A DNA stretch of 64,000 nt from Bog-756 sp963845485 (GCA_963845485.1 CAWJSI010000017.1:248001-312000), one strand, 5' to 3'; shown: positions 9,086 to 19,385, counted from the stretch's first letter. Numbers and translations: made by a program. Notes: generated by a model from the sequence alone, not told the origin.

Positions 9086-10446
9086 GACCCCTCGGTCATC
9101 AGCCGACGCACGGCCGACGCAACTTCGGGGTCCACGCCCACCGGCTCCGCGGTGGGCGTGAGCAAGTCGATGACCCCTGCGTCATCGACCAGCCCGCGGG
9201 CCCGTTCGGCGAGGGCGGCCACCACAGGAGCCTCGTTCCATTCTGGGCGGGACCCGAGGAGGCGCATGGCCGCAGCTGATTCGCGCCGCTCACCGACGCA
9301 CTCGAACGGCTTGTCCTCGTCGCTCATGAGGGCAGCGAACCCGTCGATCTGGTCTGGATCGGCGAAGAGATCGCGGCCGAGGACGGCGGTCAGGTCATCT
9401 CGTCCCATGAAGGGCGCCAGCATCAAGGCGACGAAGCGGCACTTCGGACAGTGGCCGCACCAGCGGTCGTCGGCCGTTGCGCTCAGCCGGAAGGCCGAGT
9501 TACAGCTGCAGAAGGTGTCGTGATAGTCGGTGAGGTGGGCGAAGGCACGGGCAATGGCCAGTTCGGAGTAGGGCCGCAGCGCCGAGACGTAATGGAGGCC
9601 CGGATCGATCGAGGTAGCCACGAGTTCACCGAGCAGGCGCTCGAACTCCAGGCTCTTCGAGTATTGATGGTTGACGGGAATGCCGTCTACCAGCACCGTC
9701 TCCTCGCTGGCCGAGCGCTCCACGGCCATGGCGATGGAGTCGTAGCCGTAGAGGAAGCTGCCGACCACGGCGATGAGCGACACGATGGCTGTGATCGGAA
9801 CATGGCCGTTCAGGGCACCCGACGCGTTCAACGCGCCCAGCTGCGGGTCGAGACGCCTCCGCACCACGATCAGTTCCAGTCCCGTTGAGCGAGCCAGTTC
9901 GATGACCAGAGGATGGGGGTTGACGGCGAACAGGCGCGGACCCAGATGCTTGACCGCCTCGATGAGCACCATCGAGTCTTTCCCACCGCCGATGGGGACG
10001 AGCAGGCCACCCGGTCCGGAAGGTCTCCGGGTAGGCGACACCGTGGATTCCGCATGGCCCGCCGAGCGGATGGTCACCGGCCTTGGCACTGTCAGGCCGT
10101 TGGTGACGGCGAACTCTCGGAGCCCATCGTCGTAGAGATGATGGTGGAACTTCTGCTCCTGGTCGGTGAGGCAGTCCTGGTCGACGATGACCTCAGGAGG
10201 GGCGGCGGCCTTGTAATAGCTGGTTCCCGCCGCCACGTGCAGGTGCAGCAGTGCTCGGTTGAATCCCGCACTGTCGAGATTCGGCCTCGAAGTGAATGGA
10301 GACTCGAAGGTGATGGTCTCGACAAACTCCAGCTGGTGGCCGAGGGCGAAGTGCAGTGTGAGCACTCCCGTGCCCCCGTCGAAGGTCCGACCCAGCACTC
10401 GGAATTCCCCGATAGAGGCCGGATCGAACCGGTTGGGGGCGGTCAT
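9082..10446 (-). CDS. murL: UDP-MurNAc-L-alanyl-L-glutamate epimerase MurL
   Basis: 454 aa, the size expected for MurL, the ATP-dependent epimerase that converts the terminal L-Glu of UDP-MurNAc-L-Ala-L-Glu to D-Glu. A PP-loop-like motif LVPIGGGKDSMVLIEAVK lies near residues 148-165, and a cysteine cluster DDRWCGHCPKCRFV near 325-338. The ATG at 10446 begins MTAPNRFDPASIGEFRVLG. An open frame continues upstream to 11427 but runs antisense-like through the phosphatase gene and is not real. It sits 19 nt after the sixA-like gene and overlaps murD2 by 4 nt, so the three form an operon. Confidence 0.87.
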   Translation of the reverse strand: MTAPNRFDPASIGEFRVLGRTFDGGTGVLTLHFALGHQLEFVETITFESPFTSRPNLDSAGFNRALLHLHVAAGTSYYKAAAPPEVIVDQDCLTDQEQKFHHHLYDDGLREFAVTNGLTVPRPVTIRSAGHAESTVSPTRRPSGPGGLLVPIGGGKDSMVLIEAVKHLGPRLFAVNPHPLVIELARSTGLELIVVRRRLDPQLGALNASGALNGHVPITAIVSLIAVVGSFLYGYDSIAMAVERSASEETVLVDGIPVNHQYSKSLEFERLLGELVATSIDPGLHYVSALRPYSELAIARAFAHLTDYHDTFCSCNSAFRLSATADDRWCGHCPKCRFVALMLAPFMGRDDLTAVLGRDLFADPDQIDGFAALMSDEDKPFECVGERRESAAAMRLLGSRPEWNEAPVVAALAERARGLVDDAGVIDLLTPTAEPVGVDPEVASAVRRLMTEGS

Positions 10447-10465
10447 GGCCCCGTCAGCGTACCGG

Positions 10466-10963
10466 TCAGGCACCCTCGCTCGGCCCCTGGCCGGAAGCGG
10501 GCAGGCGGCGGAGGTGCTGGGTAATGACCGCCCTTGAGCCGGTCGACTGCACCACCCACACCTCGCCCTTCTGCAGGCGGAACCCCTTTCGGGCCGACTC
10601 CTTGGCGTCGGGCATGAGGCCCTCGAGCAGCTTGGTGGCCACATCGCCGTGCGTACACAGGACGGCCGACTCTCCGGCCATGGTGGCCAGCAGCCGGACG
10701 GCTTCGTCCCCATGTCCTTCGGCGAGCACATCGACCGACTCCACGGCCAGGCCCAAGGACTCGGCGAGGGGCTGCACGGTGGCGAAGCACCGGACGTACG
10801 GGCTCGAGAGGATGCGCTGGGGGTGGTACTCGCTGAGCAGCGGGATGAGCTCGCGTGCTCGCACCACGCCACGGGGAGAGAGCGGGCGGGTCCGGTCGTC
10901 GCCTCGGTAGGCGCTCCGCCTTCCCGCATGAGCGTGTCGCACCACCAACAACGGCATGCCCAT
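10466..10963 (-). CDS. Histidine phosphatase family protein (SixA-like)
   Basis: 165-aa phosphoglycerate-mutase-fold phosphatase. The catalytic RHG-type motif is RHAHAG (His10), followed by the conserved ILSSPYVRCFAT and the second histidine in CTHGD (His105). It is single-domain and close in length to SixA phosphohistidine phosphatases. It is the first gene of the operon with murL and murD2, 19 nt upstream of murL. Whether it acts on a phosphoprotein or on a small phosphorylated metabolite cannot be told from sequence. Confidence 0.83.
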   Translation of the reverse strand: MGMPLLVVRHAHAGRRSAYRGDDRTRPLSPRGVVRARELIPLLSEYHPQRILSSPYVRCFATVQPLAESLGLAVESVDVLAEGHGDEAVRLLATMAGESAVLCTHGDVATKLLEGLMPDAKESARKGFRLQKGEVWVVQSTGSRAVITQHLRRLPASGQGPSEGA

Positions 10964-11012
10964 GATGGTGCCATGCCTGCCGACCCCCCGGGATGATCCT
11001 TGGCTGACGGGG

Positions 11013-11519
11013 TTAGGGGGAGATCCCTGGAACGGTCAGCCCGGGTTCGACAGGAAACGGGAACGTGTCCAGATCCCGGGCTCGCCGAGCCAGAGAGTGG
11101 TACCTCCGCTCCGCGATCCACCAACGGCCCGAGCGCAGCGCATAGCGATCGTGGTAGAGGCCGTAGATCGTGGTCCACCGCCCACCGGCACGATCCTGGC
11201 GCACCTCGCTCATGAACAGTCGGCTCACGGCATGGCCCGATTCTGGGCCGTCGGGAAAGGCAATATGGGCGTTCAAGATGACGAACTCGAAGAACTCGAA
11301 CTGCTCGATGGCCTTCTTGATGAACTCTCCGACCTCGGGTCCGCCCGTGAGCCGGAGTTGGTCCTCGGCCCGCAGGTCGAGGGTCACGGTGGCATCGGGG
11401 AGGAACAGGTGGTCCATCTCCGACCACGCCCTTCGGTTCACCACATCGGCGTAGGCGTGCTGCAGGCGGCGCACACCGGTGTCGTGAACGGCCTCGGCCA
11501 CCAGTGCATCATCGATCAT
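11013..11519 (-). CDS. SnoaL/NTF2-like family protein
   Basis: 168-aa cone-shaped alpha+beta fold protein. The pattern of an early helix with YADVVNRRAWSEMDHLFLPD, then GPEVGEFIKKAI, then YHDRYALRSGRWWIAERRYH matches the SnoaL-like polyketide-cyclase/dehydratase group. Such proteins bind small hydrophobic ligands or act as hydratases; no specific reaction can be assigned. It is a single gene between the sixA-murL-murD2 operon and the adaptor gene. Confidence 0.75.
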   Translation of the reverse strand: MIDDALVAEAVHDTGVRRLQHAYADVVNRRAWSEMDHLFLPDATVTLDLRAEDQLRLTGGPEVGEFIKKAIEQFEFFEFVILNAHIAFPDGPESGHAVSRLFMSEVRQDRAGGRWTTIYGLYHDRYALRSGRWWIAERRYHSLARRARDLDTFPFPVEPGLTVPGISP

Positions 11520-11649
11520 GACCCGAACGCTACCTCTGCTCGATCGGCTTCTTCCTCAGCCTCGAACCCATACCAGGCCAGCCACCCGCTGTTTCTGTCG
11601 GGCCGTACCACCATCGAGCCCGCTGCCACCTCGCCGTCAGCCGCCGAGA

Positions 11650-13497
11650 TCAGCCGCCGAATCTTGCCGCGAAGCCACCGGCGCCGCCGAAGCCGCCGGT
11701 CCCGCCGAAGCCGCCGGCACCGCCGAAGCCCCCTGCCCCTCCCAGTCCGCCGAGCCGGGTGGTCGACGATGAGGTGGAAGGGAGGGGCTCTTGGACGTCG
11801 GCCAAGGAGACGAGTTCGCCCTTGGTCACCCCGGCCTTCACCTGGGTGAGGATGTCGCCCACGGTTCCGAGCGTCACCCGCACCGGCGCCGGCTTGCCGT
11901 CTTTTACCTCGGTGACCAGATGGATGGTCCCGACGGTACGAACCGCAGAGGAGGGGACGGTCGTCACGCCGACGACGCGGTCGGTAATGACGTGGACATC
12001 GGCGTCGACGCCGGACAGCTGGCCCAGATCGGGGGCATCAAGGGAGACGGTCACCGGATACGTGGTCGTGGTGGAACCGCTGTCGGCGAGGACTCCGATG
12101 GCCGAGACGTGGCCCTCCAGAACGTTATTGGTGGAGTCGGGGGTCACGAGGGCCGACTGGCCGACGGCCACCTTTCCGATGTTCGTCACCGGGATGCTCG
12201 TGGTCAGGTCGTAGGAGGACCCCTTCCCGATCACGACCACCTGTGCCGTCGACGAGGTCGAGCCGGCGGTGACCGAGTCCCCGTCGGCGATCGAGACCGA
12301 AGCCACGGTGCCGGCGATGGTGCTCACCAGATTGGCGCCGGCCACCGCTTGTTGCGCGTCGATCAGATTGGCCTCGGCCGTGTCGACGGACGCCTGGTCC
12401 ACGGCGACCTGCTGGGCTGTGGCTTTCTTGCTCGTCTGGCCGCCCACGCTCGGGGACGTTCCACTTGAGCCGGACGCCGCCGTGGCGGCGCCCGAGCCCG
12501 AAGCAGTGGTGGCCGAGGTGGTTGCCCCAGTCGGGGTGGCCACCGATTCCGAGGTCGAGCTACCCGCCGAGCCGGTGGACGATTCCAGCGCCGCGGTGAG
12601 TTTTTGCTCGTCTTGAGCCACCTGTTTGATGTCTGCGGCCACCTTGGCCTGGGCTGACGACGCCTGGGTCAGCGCTGTCGAGCAGTCCGACGAACCCGTG
12701 GTCGACGTCGTGGTGGAGGTCGTGGAGGTGGTGGTGGTGGTGGTGGAGGTGGTGGAGGTGGTCGTCGGGCCGGAGGCACAAGCTGTTGTTGCTTGTTGAA
12801 GGCTCGTCCCAGCCAACGCCGAGTCGGTGTCGAGCTGGGACTGGTCGGCTACCAGCGCGGCCTGGAGAGGCGCCACCGCGGTGTTCTGCGACGACCCACC
12901 CGCCCCCGCTCCCGACGGTGATGTCGTCGGAGTCGTGGAGGTGGTGTGGGACGACGTTGTCGTACTCGCCGACGTTGTGGTCGTGGCCGTTTCGCTTGCC
13001 TCGGCGCTGGCCAGTGTGGCCTTGGCCGTGGCCACCGAGGCCTGCGCTGAGTCGACGGCGGCATTGAGCGTGGCCAGATCGAGTGACGCCAACGTCTGCC
13101 CTTGGACCACGGTCTGTCCGACCGAAACATCGACGGCACTCACCGTTCCCGAAACGTTGAAATTGAGGTTCGCCTGGCTTACCGGCGTGATGGTCCCCAC
13201 CGAGTCCAAGGTGGACTCGACCGTGCCCGTTCCCACCACCGCGGTCCGGTAGGTGGCGGACGAACCACGAGTCAGGTCCCAGGCGATCAGACCGGCCACG
13301 ATCACGACGACGAGGACGACAGCCCCCAGCGGTGAGAACCAACCTGGAGCGGATCGGTTCGGCTCGTGCCCGCCCTCACCTGCCTCGCCTACCGCGGCCG
13401 GCAGATCATCGGCCACCACGCCGAGCACACCCGTGGGGCTCGAGTCGTCAGGTTCGTCCGTCGACGAGCCGTTCCCCGGCGCGGCCGGATCATGCAC
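11650..13497 (-). CDS. HlyD/MacA-type membrane-fusion adaptor with Thr/Ser-rich insert and Gly-Phe tail
   Basis: About 615 aa from the GTG at 13497, which has GGGAGG 8 nt upstream; a GTG at 13521 is an alternative. One N-terminal membrane span (GAVVLVVVIVAGLIAWDL) precedes a lipoyl/barrel-sandwich half (VSGTVSAVDVSVGQTVVQGQ), a long helical hairpin and the second half (GTVASVSIADGDSV). The hairpin is interrupted by Thr/Ser tracts near 12680-12980. The C-terminus is a (GGFGGAG)n tail. It is the last gene of the MacAB-like operon and a second adaptor there, overlapping the preceding stop. It would link the ABC permease to the cell envelope; the cargo is unknown. Confidence 0.85.
   Translation of the reverse strand: MHDPAAPGNGSSTDEPDDSSPTGVLGVVADDLPAAVGEAGEGGHEPNRSAPGWFSPLGAVVLVVVIVAGLIAWDLTRGSSATYRTAVVGTGTVESTLDSVGTITPVSQANLNFNVSGTVSAVDVSVGQTVVQGQTLASLDLATLNAAVDSAQASVATAKATLASAEASETATTTTSASTTTSSHTTSTTPTTSPSGAGAGGSSQNTAVAPLQAALVADQSQLDTDSALAGTSLQQATTACASGPTTTSTTSTTTTTTSTTSTTTSTTGSSDCSTALTQASSAQAKVAADIKQVAQDEQKLTAALESSTGSAGSSTSESVATPTGATTSATTASGSGAATAASGSSGTSPSVGGQTSKKATAQQVAVDQASVDTAEANLIDAQQAVAGANLVSTIAGTVASVSIADGDSVTAGSTSSTAQVVVIGKGSSYDLTTSIPVTNIGKVAVGQSALVTPDSTNNVLEGHVSAIGVLADSGSTTTTYPVTVSLDAPDLGQLSGVDADVHVITDRVVGVTTVPSSAVRTVGTIHLVTEVKDGKPAPVRVTLGTVGDILTQVKAGVTKGELVSLADVQEPLPSTSSSTTRLGGLGGAGGFGGAGGFGGTGGFGGAGGFAARFGG
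12685..12769. repeat. Low-complexity GGT/GGA-rich tract coding poly-Thr/Ser
   Basis: Runs of gtggtggaggtcgtgg-type triplets on the plus strand read as a Thr/Ser stretch in the adaptor on the minus strand. They are probably prone to slippage. In the protein they fall inside the helical hairpin as a flexible insert. Confidence 0.6.
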
Positions 13498-14443
13498 CGG
13501 CTGGACCTCCCGGCGCCGCACCGCCGCCGAAGCCTCCGAATCCGGTGGTGCAGCCGTTGGCCCCGGGTGTGGAGATGGTGATCGAGGTCGCGGTCACCGC
13601 GCCGGTCGAGTCAGCACTGCCGAAGGAACTGGCGCACTTGCCGACGGCCAGATCGGTGGCGGCCGCCGACTCACGTTCGCTGAACGACGTCGTCGAGCTG
13701 AGCGTGACCACGACGCTCGAAGACTTCTTTGTCCTCGGGTTGACCTCCTTGACCGTCACCGTGGAGCCGGAGACCCCGGCGACCGACCCGGAAGCGACTG
13801 CGAACTGCCCGGTCGAGCGTCCCCGGAAGCCGCCGGTTGGACGCTGTCCTCCTGGGCCTTCACCACCTGGGGCGTTGGCCCCCCCACCGGCTCGAGGGAA
13901 CCTGGCACCACCAGTTCCACCCGCCCCGCCGAATCCGCCAAAGCCACCCGAGCCGCTAGTGCAGCTGCCCGACGTGGACTGGGTGATCGACACGACGGTA
14001 GCGGTTACGGGCTCACCGAAGGTCAGGGCCGCACCCTTCGTTGAGGCCTTCTTGGCCGGCTTCTTGGTGGGCTTTCCCGTGGCCGTGATGCATGAACCCA
14101 CGGTCACCGCCGAAGCGTTGGCCTTGACCGTCTGCTGGAAGGTCGTGGTCGGGGTGTAACTCACCGTGGTCTGGCCCGTCTGTGCGTTCTGGACCTCGAG
14201 GGAGGTTCCGTTGATGGCGGCGATGGTTCCGCTGGCTCCGGGGAAGCGGCCTCCGCCCCCGGACGGGGCGGATGCGCGACCACTCGATGAGGCGGCGAAC
14301 GCCGGGGCGGTGCCGCCCACTGCGGCCAGGGCGGCGGCCGTTCCCAGTGCCGTGAGGGCCAGCGCCCGTCGCACACTCCGTCTCCGAGGGCGTCCATTGG
14401 GGTCGCGGGAGAGAACTCGAGGTGCCGTTGGTGTGTTGATCAT
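13490..14443 (-). CDS. Secreted protein with two DUF5666-like repeats
   Basis: 317 aa from the ATG at 14443 (AAGGA 7 nt upstream); an in-frame ATG at 14506 would add 21 residues. A signal peptide with RRRSVRRALALTALG, a hydrophobic core and an APAFA cleavage site is visible. Two related beta-rich units follow: GTIAAINGTSLEVQNAQTG and GSVAGVSGSTVTVKEVNP, each continuing into a TT(T/S)F segment and a GSCITATG or GKCASSFG segment, as in DUF5666-type domains. Gly/Phe-rich linkers (GGFGGFGGAGG) separate and end them. It lies between the permease and the second adaptor of a MacAB-like operon, so an envelope role with that transporter is inferred. Confidence 0.75.
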   Translation of the reverse strand: MINTPTAPRVLSRDPNGRPRRRSVRRALALTALGTAAALAAVGGTAPAFAASSSGRASAPSGGGGRFPGASGTIAAINGTSLEVQNAQTGQTTVSYTPTTTFQQTVKANASAVTVGSCITATGKPTKKPAKKASTKGAALTFGEPVTATVVSITQSTSGSCTSGSGGFGGFGGAGGTGGARFPRAGGGANAPGGEGPGGQRPTGGFRGRSTGQFAVASGSVAGVSGSTVTVKEVNPRTKKSSSVVVTLSSTTSFSERESAAATDLAVGKCASSFGSADSTGAVTATSITISTPGANGCTTGFGGFGGGAAPGGPAGA

Positions 14444-14531
14444 TGCGGGTTCCTTGCCGTTCCTTCTTGTCGTGGGTGGTGCTGGTTTCTTGCCGGTGTT
14501 GCTCATGGTGTCGAACGCTCGGACATGGCGA

Positions 14532-15778
14532 TCACTCGCTCCGGAGCGCATCGATGGGCGGAAGTCTGGCGGCGCGGCCGGCCGGATAGACCCCGAAAGC
14601 CACGCCGATCCCCACGGCCACGACGATGGCCGCCACCATGGCCACCGGAGAGATGGTGATGGGGTCGGAGATGAAGTGGGGAAGGATCCAAGCAACCAGC
14701 AAGCCAAGGCCCGCACCGAGCAGCCCACCGGCGAGGCCGAGCACTGAGGCCTCGACGAGGAATTGACGCCGAATGACCCGGGGCGTGGCCCCGAGCGCCT
14801 TGCGCAGGCCAATCTCCCGAACGCGCTCAGTCACCGAGACCAGCATGATATTCATCACGCCGATGCCCCCGACCAGGAGTGAGATGCCGGCAATACCGCC
14901 GAGCAGCACGGTGAGCGTGCGGTCAACCGAAGTGGCTGTGCTCACCAACGACGTCTCGGGCGTGATGGTGAAGTCGGCATCTGATGCGGTGGTGATCCCG
15001 TGCAGGCTGAGGAGTTCAGCGTCGGATTCCTGGTAGGCGGCCGACAGATTCGCCGACGAGTCGGCCTGCACCAGGATCTCTCCGACGGAGTTCCTGCTGG
15101 TGCCGCCGAACAGTTGGGTCGATGCCGTGGAGATGGGGACGATGGCCTGATCGTCCTGGTCAGCGGTCGTCGAGGACGACGACCCACCCGAGGAGCCCAC
15201 TGTGTTGAGGACGCCGACTACCGACATGGGCACCCCGTTGATGCTGACCGACTCGCCGATGGCGTCGCGGAGGCCGAACAGCTCCTGCGCCGTAGTCGAC
15301 CCGAGCACCACGACGTCGGCGCGCGTGCTGACATCGTGCCCGGCGATGAACCTACCTTCGGTCATGGACCGACCCCGGACCGTCAACCACGACGGCTCGG
15401 TCCCCACCACCGTGGTCGTCCAGTTGGTCGTGCCCGCCACGAGACTCTCCGACTCCGAGGTGGTCGGGGCCACCGCGTCGACATCGGGGGCCACCGTCTT
15501 CGACGAGAGTGCCGTTGCATCCCCCGACGTCAGTGTCGATGCCGACCCGAACCCGCCGCGGATCCCTGAGCTCGAGGTGGTGCTGCCCGGCGAGATGGTC
15601 AACAGGTTGGACCCGAGGGCGGTGATCTCGGAACTGACCTGCTGCTGTGCCCCCTCCCCTAGGCCGACGGTCAGAACCACGGCGGCGATCCCGATCATGA
15701 TGCCGAGCACGGTCAGGCTCGACCGCAGCCGCCGGGTGACCACGGCCTCGACCGCGGTGCGGAATGTCTCGAGGAATC

Positions 15779-15782
<4 letters not shown>
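14532..15782 (-). CDS. MacB-like ABC transporter permease (FtsX family)
   Basis: 416 aa. The N-terminal membrane span follows RRLRSSLTVLGIMIGIAAVV, then a large MacB-type extracytoplasmic domain (about residues 45-280), then three spans with the conserved GGIGVMNIMLVSVTERVREI and GLRKALGATPRVIRRQFL, and a final VYPAGRAARLPPIDALR. It is the mechanotransmission-type permease partner of the ATPase, whose stop it overlaps (ATGA at 15779-15782). With the adaptor it would export peptides, lipids or small molecules from the membrane rather than pump across it. Confidence 0.92.
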
Positions 15783-16593
<811 letters not shown>

Positions 16594-16597
<4 letters not shown>

Positions 16598-17918
16598 CCT
16601 CCGAACCCTCCGGCTCCTCCGGTGAAGCCGCCGCCGCCGCTGAACCGCCCAGCTCCGCCGAAGCCACCGCCGGTGCCACCGAAGACCCCTGATCTCCCGG
16701 ATCCCGAACCGAGGCCCCCGTGGAAGGTCACCTGGGTCACGTAGACCTTGTCGCCCACCGATAGCCCGCTCGTCACTTGGGTGTCACCACCCGACGCCGC
16801 CCCGATCTGCACCGTCTTGGTGACCTTCTTGCCGCCGGAGTCGAGGAGCACCGTGGTGTCGTTGCCGCTGTAGTGAATGGCCGCTGTGGGCACCACCACG
16901 ACGCCTTGGAGTTCTTCGGTCGTTATGGCCAGGGTGGCGCTCGAGCCTCCGTAGATGCCGGACGGACTTCCCGTGACATCGACAACGACCGGGAAGCTCG
17001 CCACCCCCGATGTGGTGGACGCCAGCAGCCCGATGGACCCCACGGTGCCGTACACAGGGGTGGTTGAGCCCGAGACCGTGATGGTGGCCTGGTCCCCCAC
17101 CTTCAGCTGGCCTACCTGCGTGCTGTCCACGGTGGCGTTGACGATGTACGAACCGGTGGACACCACCACGACCTGAGCGCTCGACGAACTAGCGGTGGAC
17201 GTCGAGGAGGCCGCGCTCGTGGATGCGCCCAGCCCCGTGGACGTTGCGCCCCCCGCGATGGAACCGCCCCCCGAGCGGTCGAGCCGGTCGAGCCGGTCGA
17301 GCCGGTCGAGCCGGTCGAGCCCGATGAGGAGGTGGACCCTGAGCCCGAAGACGATGACGAACCGGCCACCTGCTGTCCCACAGTGAGGCTCATCGACGCC
17401 ACGGTTCCGGCGATGGTCGAGGTCAATGTGGCCTCGCCGAGGGCCGTCTGGGCGTTGGTGACCTGGTTCTGCGCCACGAGGATCCCGGCTTGATCCGAGG
17501 CGATCTGGGCCGAGGTGGCCCCGTCGTCTTCGTCGGCGGTCAGTTGGGCCTGGTCGTTGGCCAGCGCTGCCTGCGCCTGGGCCAGCGAGGCGGCCAGCGA
17601 GGTGTTGTCGATGGTGGCCAGCGCCTGGCCGGCGGTGACCGTCTGTCCGGCGCTCACGTCCACGGCGGTGACCCGACCCGACTGGCCGAAGTTGAGACTG
17701 GCCTGTTGGGCGGGCTCGATGGTCCCCGACGAGGAGACGGTCTGCGTGATGGTTCCCGTCGAGACCTTCTGGACGGTCGTGGTCGAACTGATCAACGGCG
17801 AGGCGCTCGAACTGCTCGTGGCCAGCCAGATGCCCAGTCCCGCGGCTACGGCCACGATCACCGCAGCCGTCACGATTGCGGGCCTCCGTGTGAACCACTT
17901 CCTGCCGTTGGTGCCCAC
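16594..17918 (-). pseudogene. HlyD/MacA-type adaptor, frameshifted in a 9-bp repeat tract
   Basis: The gene reads in two frames. The 5' part, from GTG 17918 (in-frame TAG directly upstream), encodes a membrane span and a barrel-sandwich half (GRVTAVDVSAGQTVTAGQ) up to a GST repeat. The 3' part, in another frame, encodes the beta-barrel domains (VVVVSTGSYIVNATVDSTQV) and a Gly-Phe tail ending at 16594. The break lies at 17273-17280, where one 9-bp unit (gagccggtc) has lost a base and reads gagcggtc. Restoring that base gives a continuous GSTGSGGGSIAGG junction and a protein of about 441 aa. It overlaps the ATPase start by 4 nt. This is a real lesion, phase variation or a sequencing error. Confidence 0.82.
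17273..17320. repeat. Tandem 9-bp repeat (gagccggtc) with one 8-bp unit
   Basis: Four to five head-to-tail copies of gagccggtc, coding Gly-Ser-Thr on the minus strand. The leftmost copy is one base short, which shifts the frame of the adaptor gene. Length changes by a single base are the type of event expected of a slippage site. Confidence 0.8.
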
Positions 17919-18283
17919 CTACGCCTCGCTTGCTGTCATCGGCGCTAAGCCGTCTGGAGCCCCTCTCCTGCACGCGGTCGGGCGAGCGCGCCACAGGGTG
18001 GCCGGGCCATCCAAACGGCCGAACATTTACGCCAGGCCACAGCCACCTGTGAGATTCATGAGAAACCAGCCAACGAGAATCGCCAGCTCAGGGACGTGAG
18101 GGACGAGTGATCGGCACCCTCAGCGAGCCGGAGGGAGGGGTCCGGGTTCGAGCGGCCAGCCTCTCCCCTCCGACGATCCACCAGGGGGCAACGGCTGCCC
18201 TTCCGCCCCCGGTAGGGTCGCCAGCGACGGCCACGCCGAGACACGAACGGGCACCCGTGGCGTTGTCCGACCAAGGAGGAGCT
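17919..18283. other. 365-bp divergent intergenic region
   Basis: This lies between the start of the exporter operon (minus) and the aldo/keto reductase (plus), so it should contain both promoters. On the plus strand a strong AAGGAGG ribosome-binding site ends it, and a possible -10 element TAGGGT is at 18214-18219. I see no coding frame and no clear operator. Confidence 0.45.
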
Positions 18284-19264
18284 GTGGAGTACACAAATCT
18301 GGGAGCGACCGGACTGCGAGTGTCACGGGTGTGCCTCGGGATGATGAGCTACGGGAACGACAGCGAGCGCCCTTGGGTGCTCGACGAGGATCGGGCCGAT
18401 CCCATCGTCCAGGCCGCCGTGGAGGGTGGCATCACCTTTTTCGACACGGCCGACACCTACTCGGGTGGTGCCAGCGAGGTGGCCACAGGGCGGCTGCTCC
18501 CCAAATACCTGAGTCGTGAGGAGATGGTCGTAGCCACCAAGGTCTACATGCCGGTCACCCCCGGGGAGAATGGTGGAGGTCTGTCACGCAAGCACGTCCT
18601 GGCTGGGATCGACGCCTCGCTCTCGCGGCTGGGCCTCGACTACGTGGACCTCTATCAGATCCACCGTTGGGACCCCCGCACCCCGATCGAAGAGACGATG
18701 GGCGCACTCCACGACGTGGTCCGCTCGGGCAAGGTTCGCTACATCGGAGCCAGCAGCATGTTTGCCTGGCAGTTCGCCGAGGCCCAGCGAGTCGCCGAAC
18801 GCGACCACGGCACGAGGTTCGTCTCCATGCAGCCCCACTACAACCTCATCTACCGAGAGGAGGAGCGCGAGATGATCCCCCTGTGTATCCACCAGGGCGT
18901 CGGCATCATCCCGTGGAGCCCCCTGGCTCGGGGCGTCCTGGCCGGCAACCGGACCCGGGACGGCGAGCGTCGGACCACCCGTTCGGACAGCGATGCCTTC
19001 ACCGACTACCTCTACAGCCAACCTACCGACTTCGACGTGGTGGAGCGGGTGGCCGAGGTAGCCACGGCCCGGGGCGTGTCGTCGGCCCAGGTGGCGCTGG
19101 CCTGGCTGCTCAACAAGCCCGGGGTGACCGCTCCCATCATCGGTGCCACCAAGCCGCCCCACCTCGCCGACGCTCTGGCCGCCGAGGCGCTGACCCTCAC
19201 CGACGACGAGATGGCGAAGCTCGAAGAGCCCTACGTTCCTCATCCGGTACTCGGGCACGTCTAA
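18284..19264 (+). CDS. Aldo/keto reductase
   Basis: 326 aa, a typical length. The GTG at 18284 is chosen because AAGGAGG lies just upstream and the protein then begins with the conserved MEYTNLGATGLRVSRVCLG. Family motifs are TFFDTADTYSGGASE (catalytic Asp and Tyr), ATKV (Lys) and YQIHRWDPRTP (His), then the NADPH-binding C-terminal segment with SSAQVALAWLL and PIIGATKP. An NADPH-dependent carbonyl reductase is expected. It is a monocistronic gene divergent from the exporter operon. Confidence 0.9.
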   Translation: MEYTNLGATGLRVSRVCLGMMSYGNDSERPWVLDEDRADPIVQAAVEGGITFFDTADTYSGGASEVATGRLLPKYLSREEMVVATKVYMPVTPGENGGGLSRKHVLAGIDASLSRLGLDYVDLYQIHRWDPRTPIEETMGALHDVVRSGKVRYIGASSMFAWQFAEAQRVAERDHGTRFVSMQPHYNLIYREEEREMIPLCIHQGVGIIPWSPLARGVLAGNRTRDGERRTTRSDSDAFTDYLYSQPTDFDVVERVAEVATARGVSSAQVALAWLLNKPGVTAPIIGATKPPHLADALAAEALTLTDDEMAKLEEPYVPHPVLGHV

Positions 19265-19385
19265 CCAGGGCTGGTTGCCCTCGCTCCTCCCAGGCGGCCC
19301 ACTCCGGTTCCACCAAGCCGCCGCGCCCTGGTCACCCCCCGGTGGCCAGGACCGGCCCGAGACCGGGCCCAATGCGATAGGCCGA

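Noticed and set aside
9082..11427. 781-aa minus-strand ORF
   Set aside because: Only the last 454 residues are MurL. The upstream part runs through the SixA-like gene in another frame and has no coding pattern; the ATG at 10446 is the natural start.
13490..14812. 440-aa form of the DUF5666-like protein
   Set aside because: The first 120 residues are antisense-type sequence overlapping the permease gene; the signal peptide and ribosome-binding site point to 14443.
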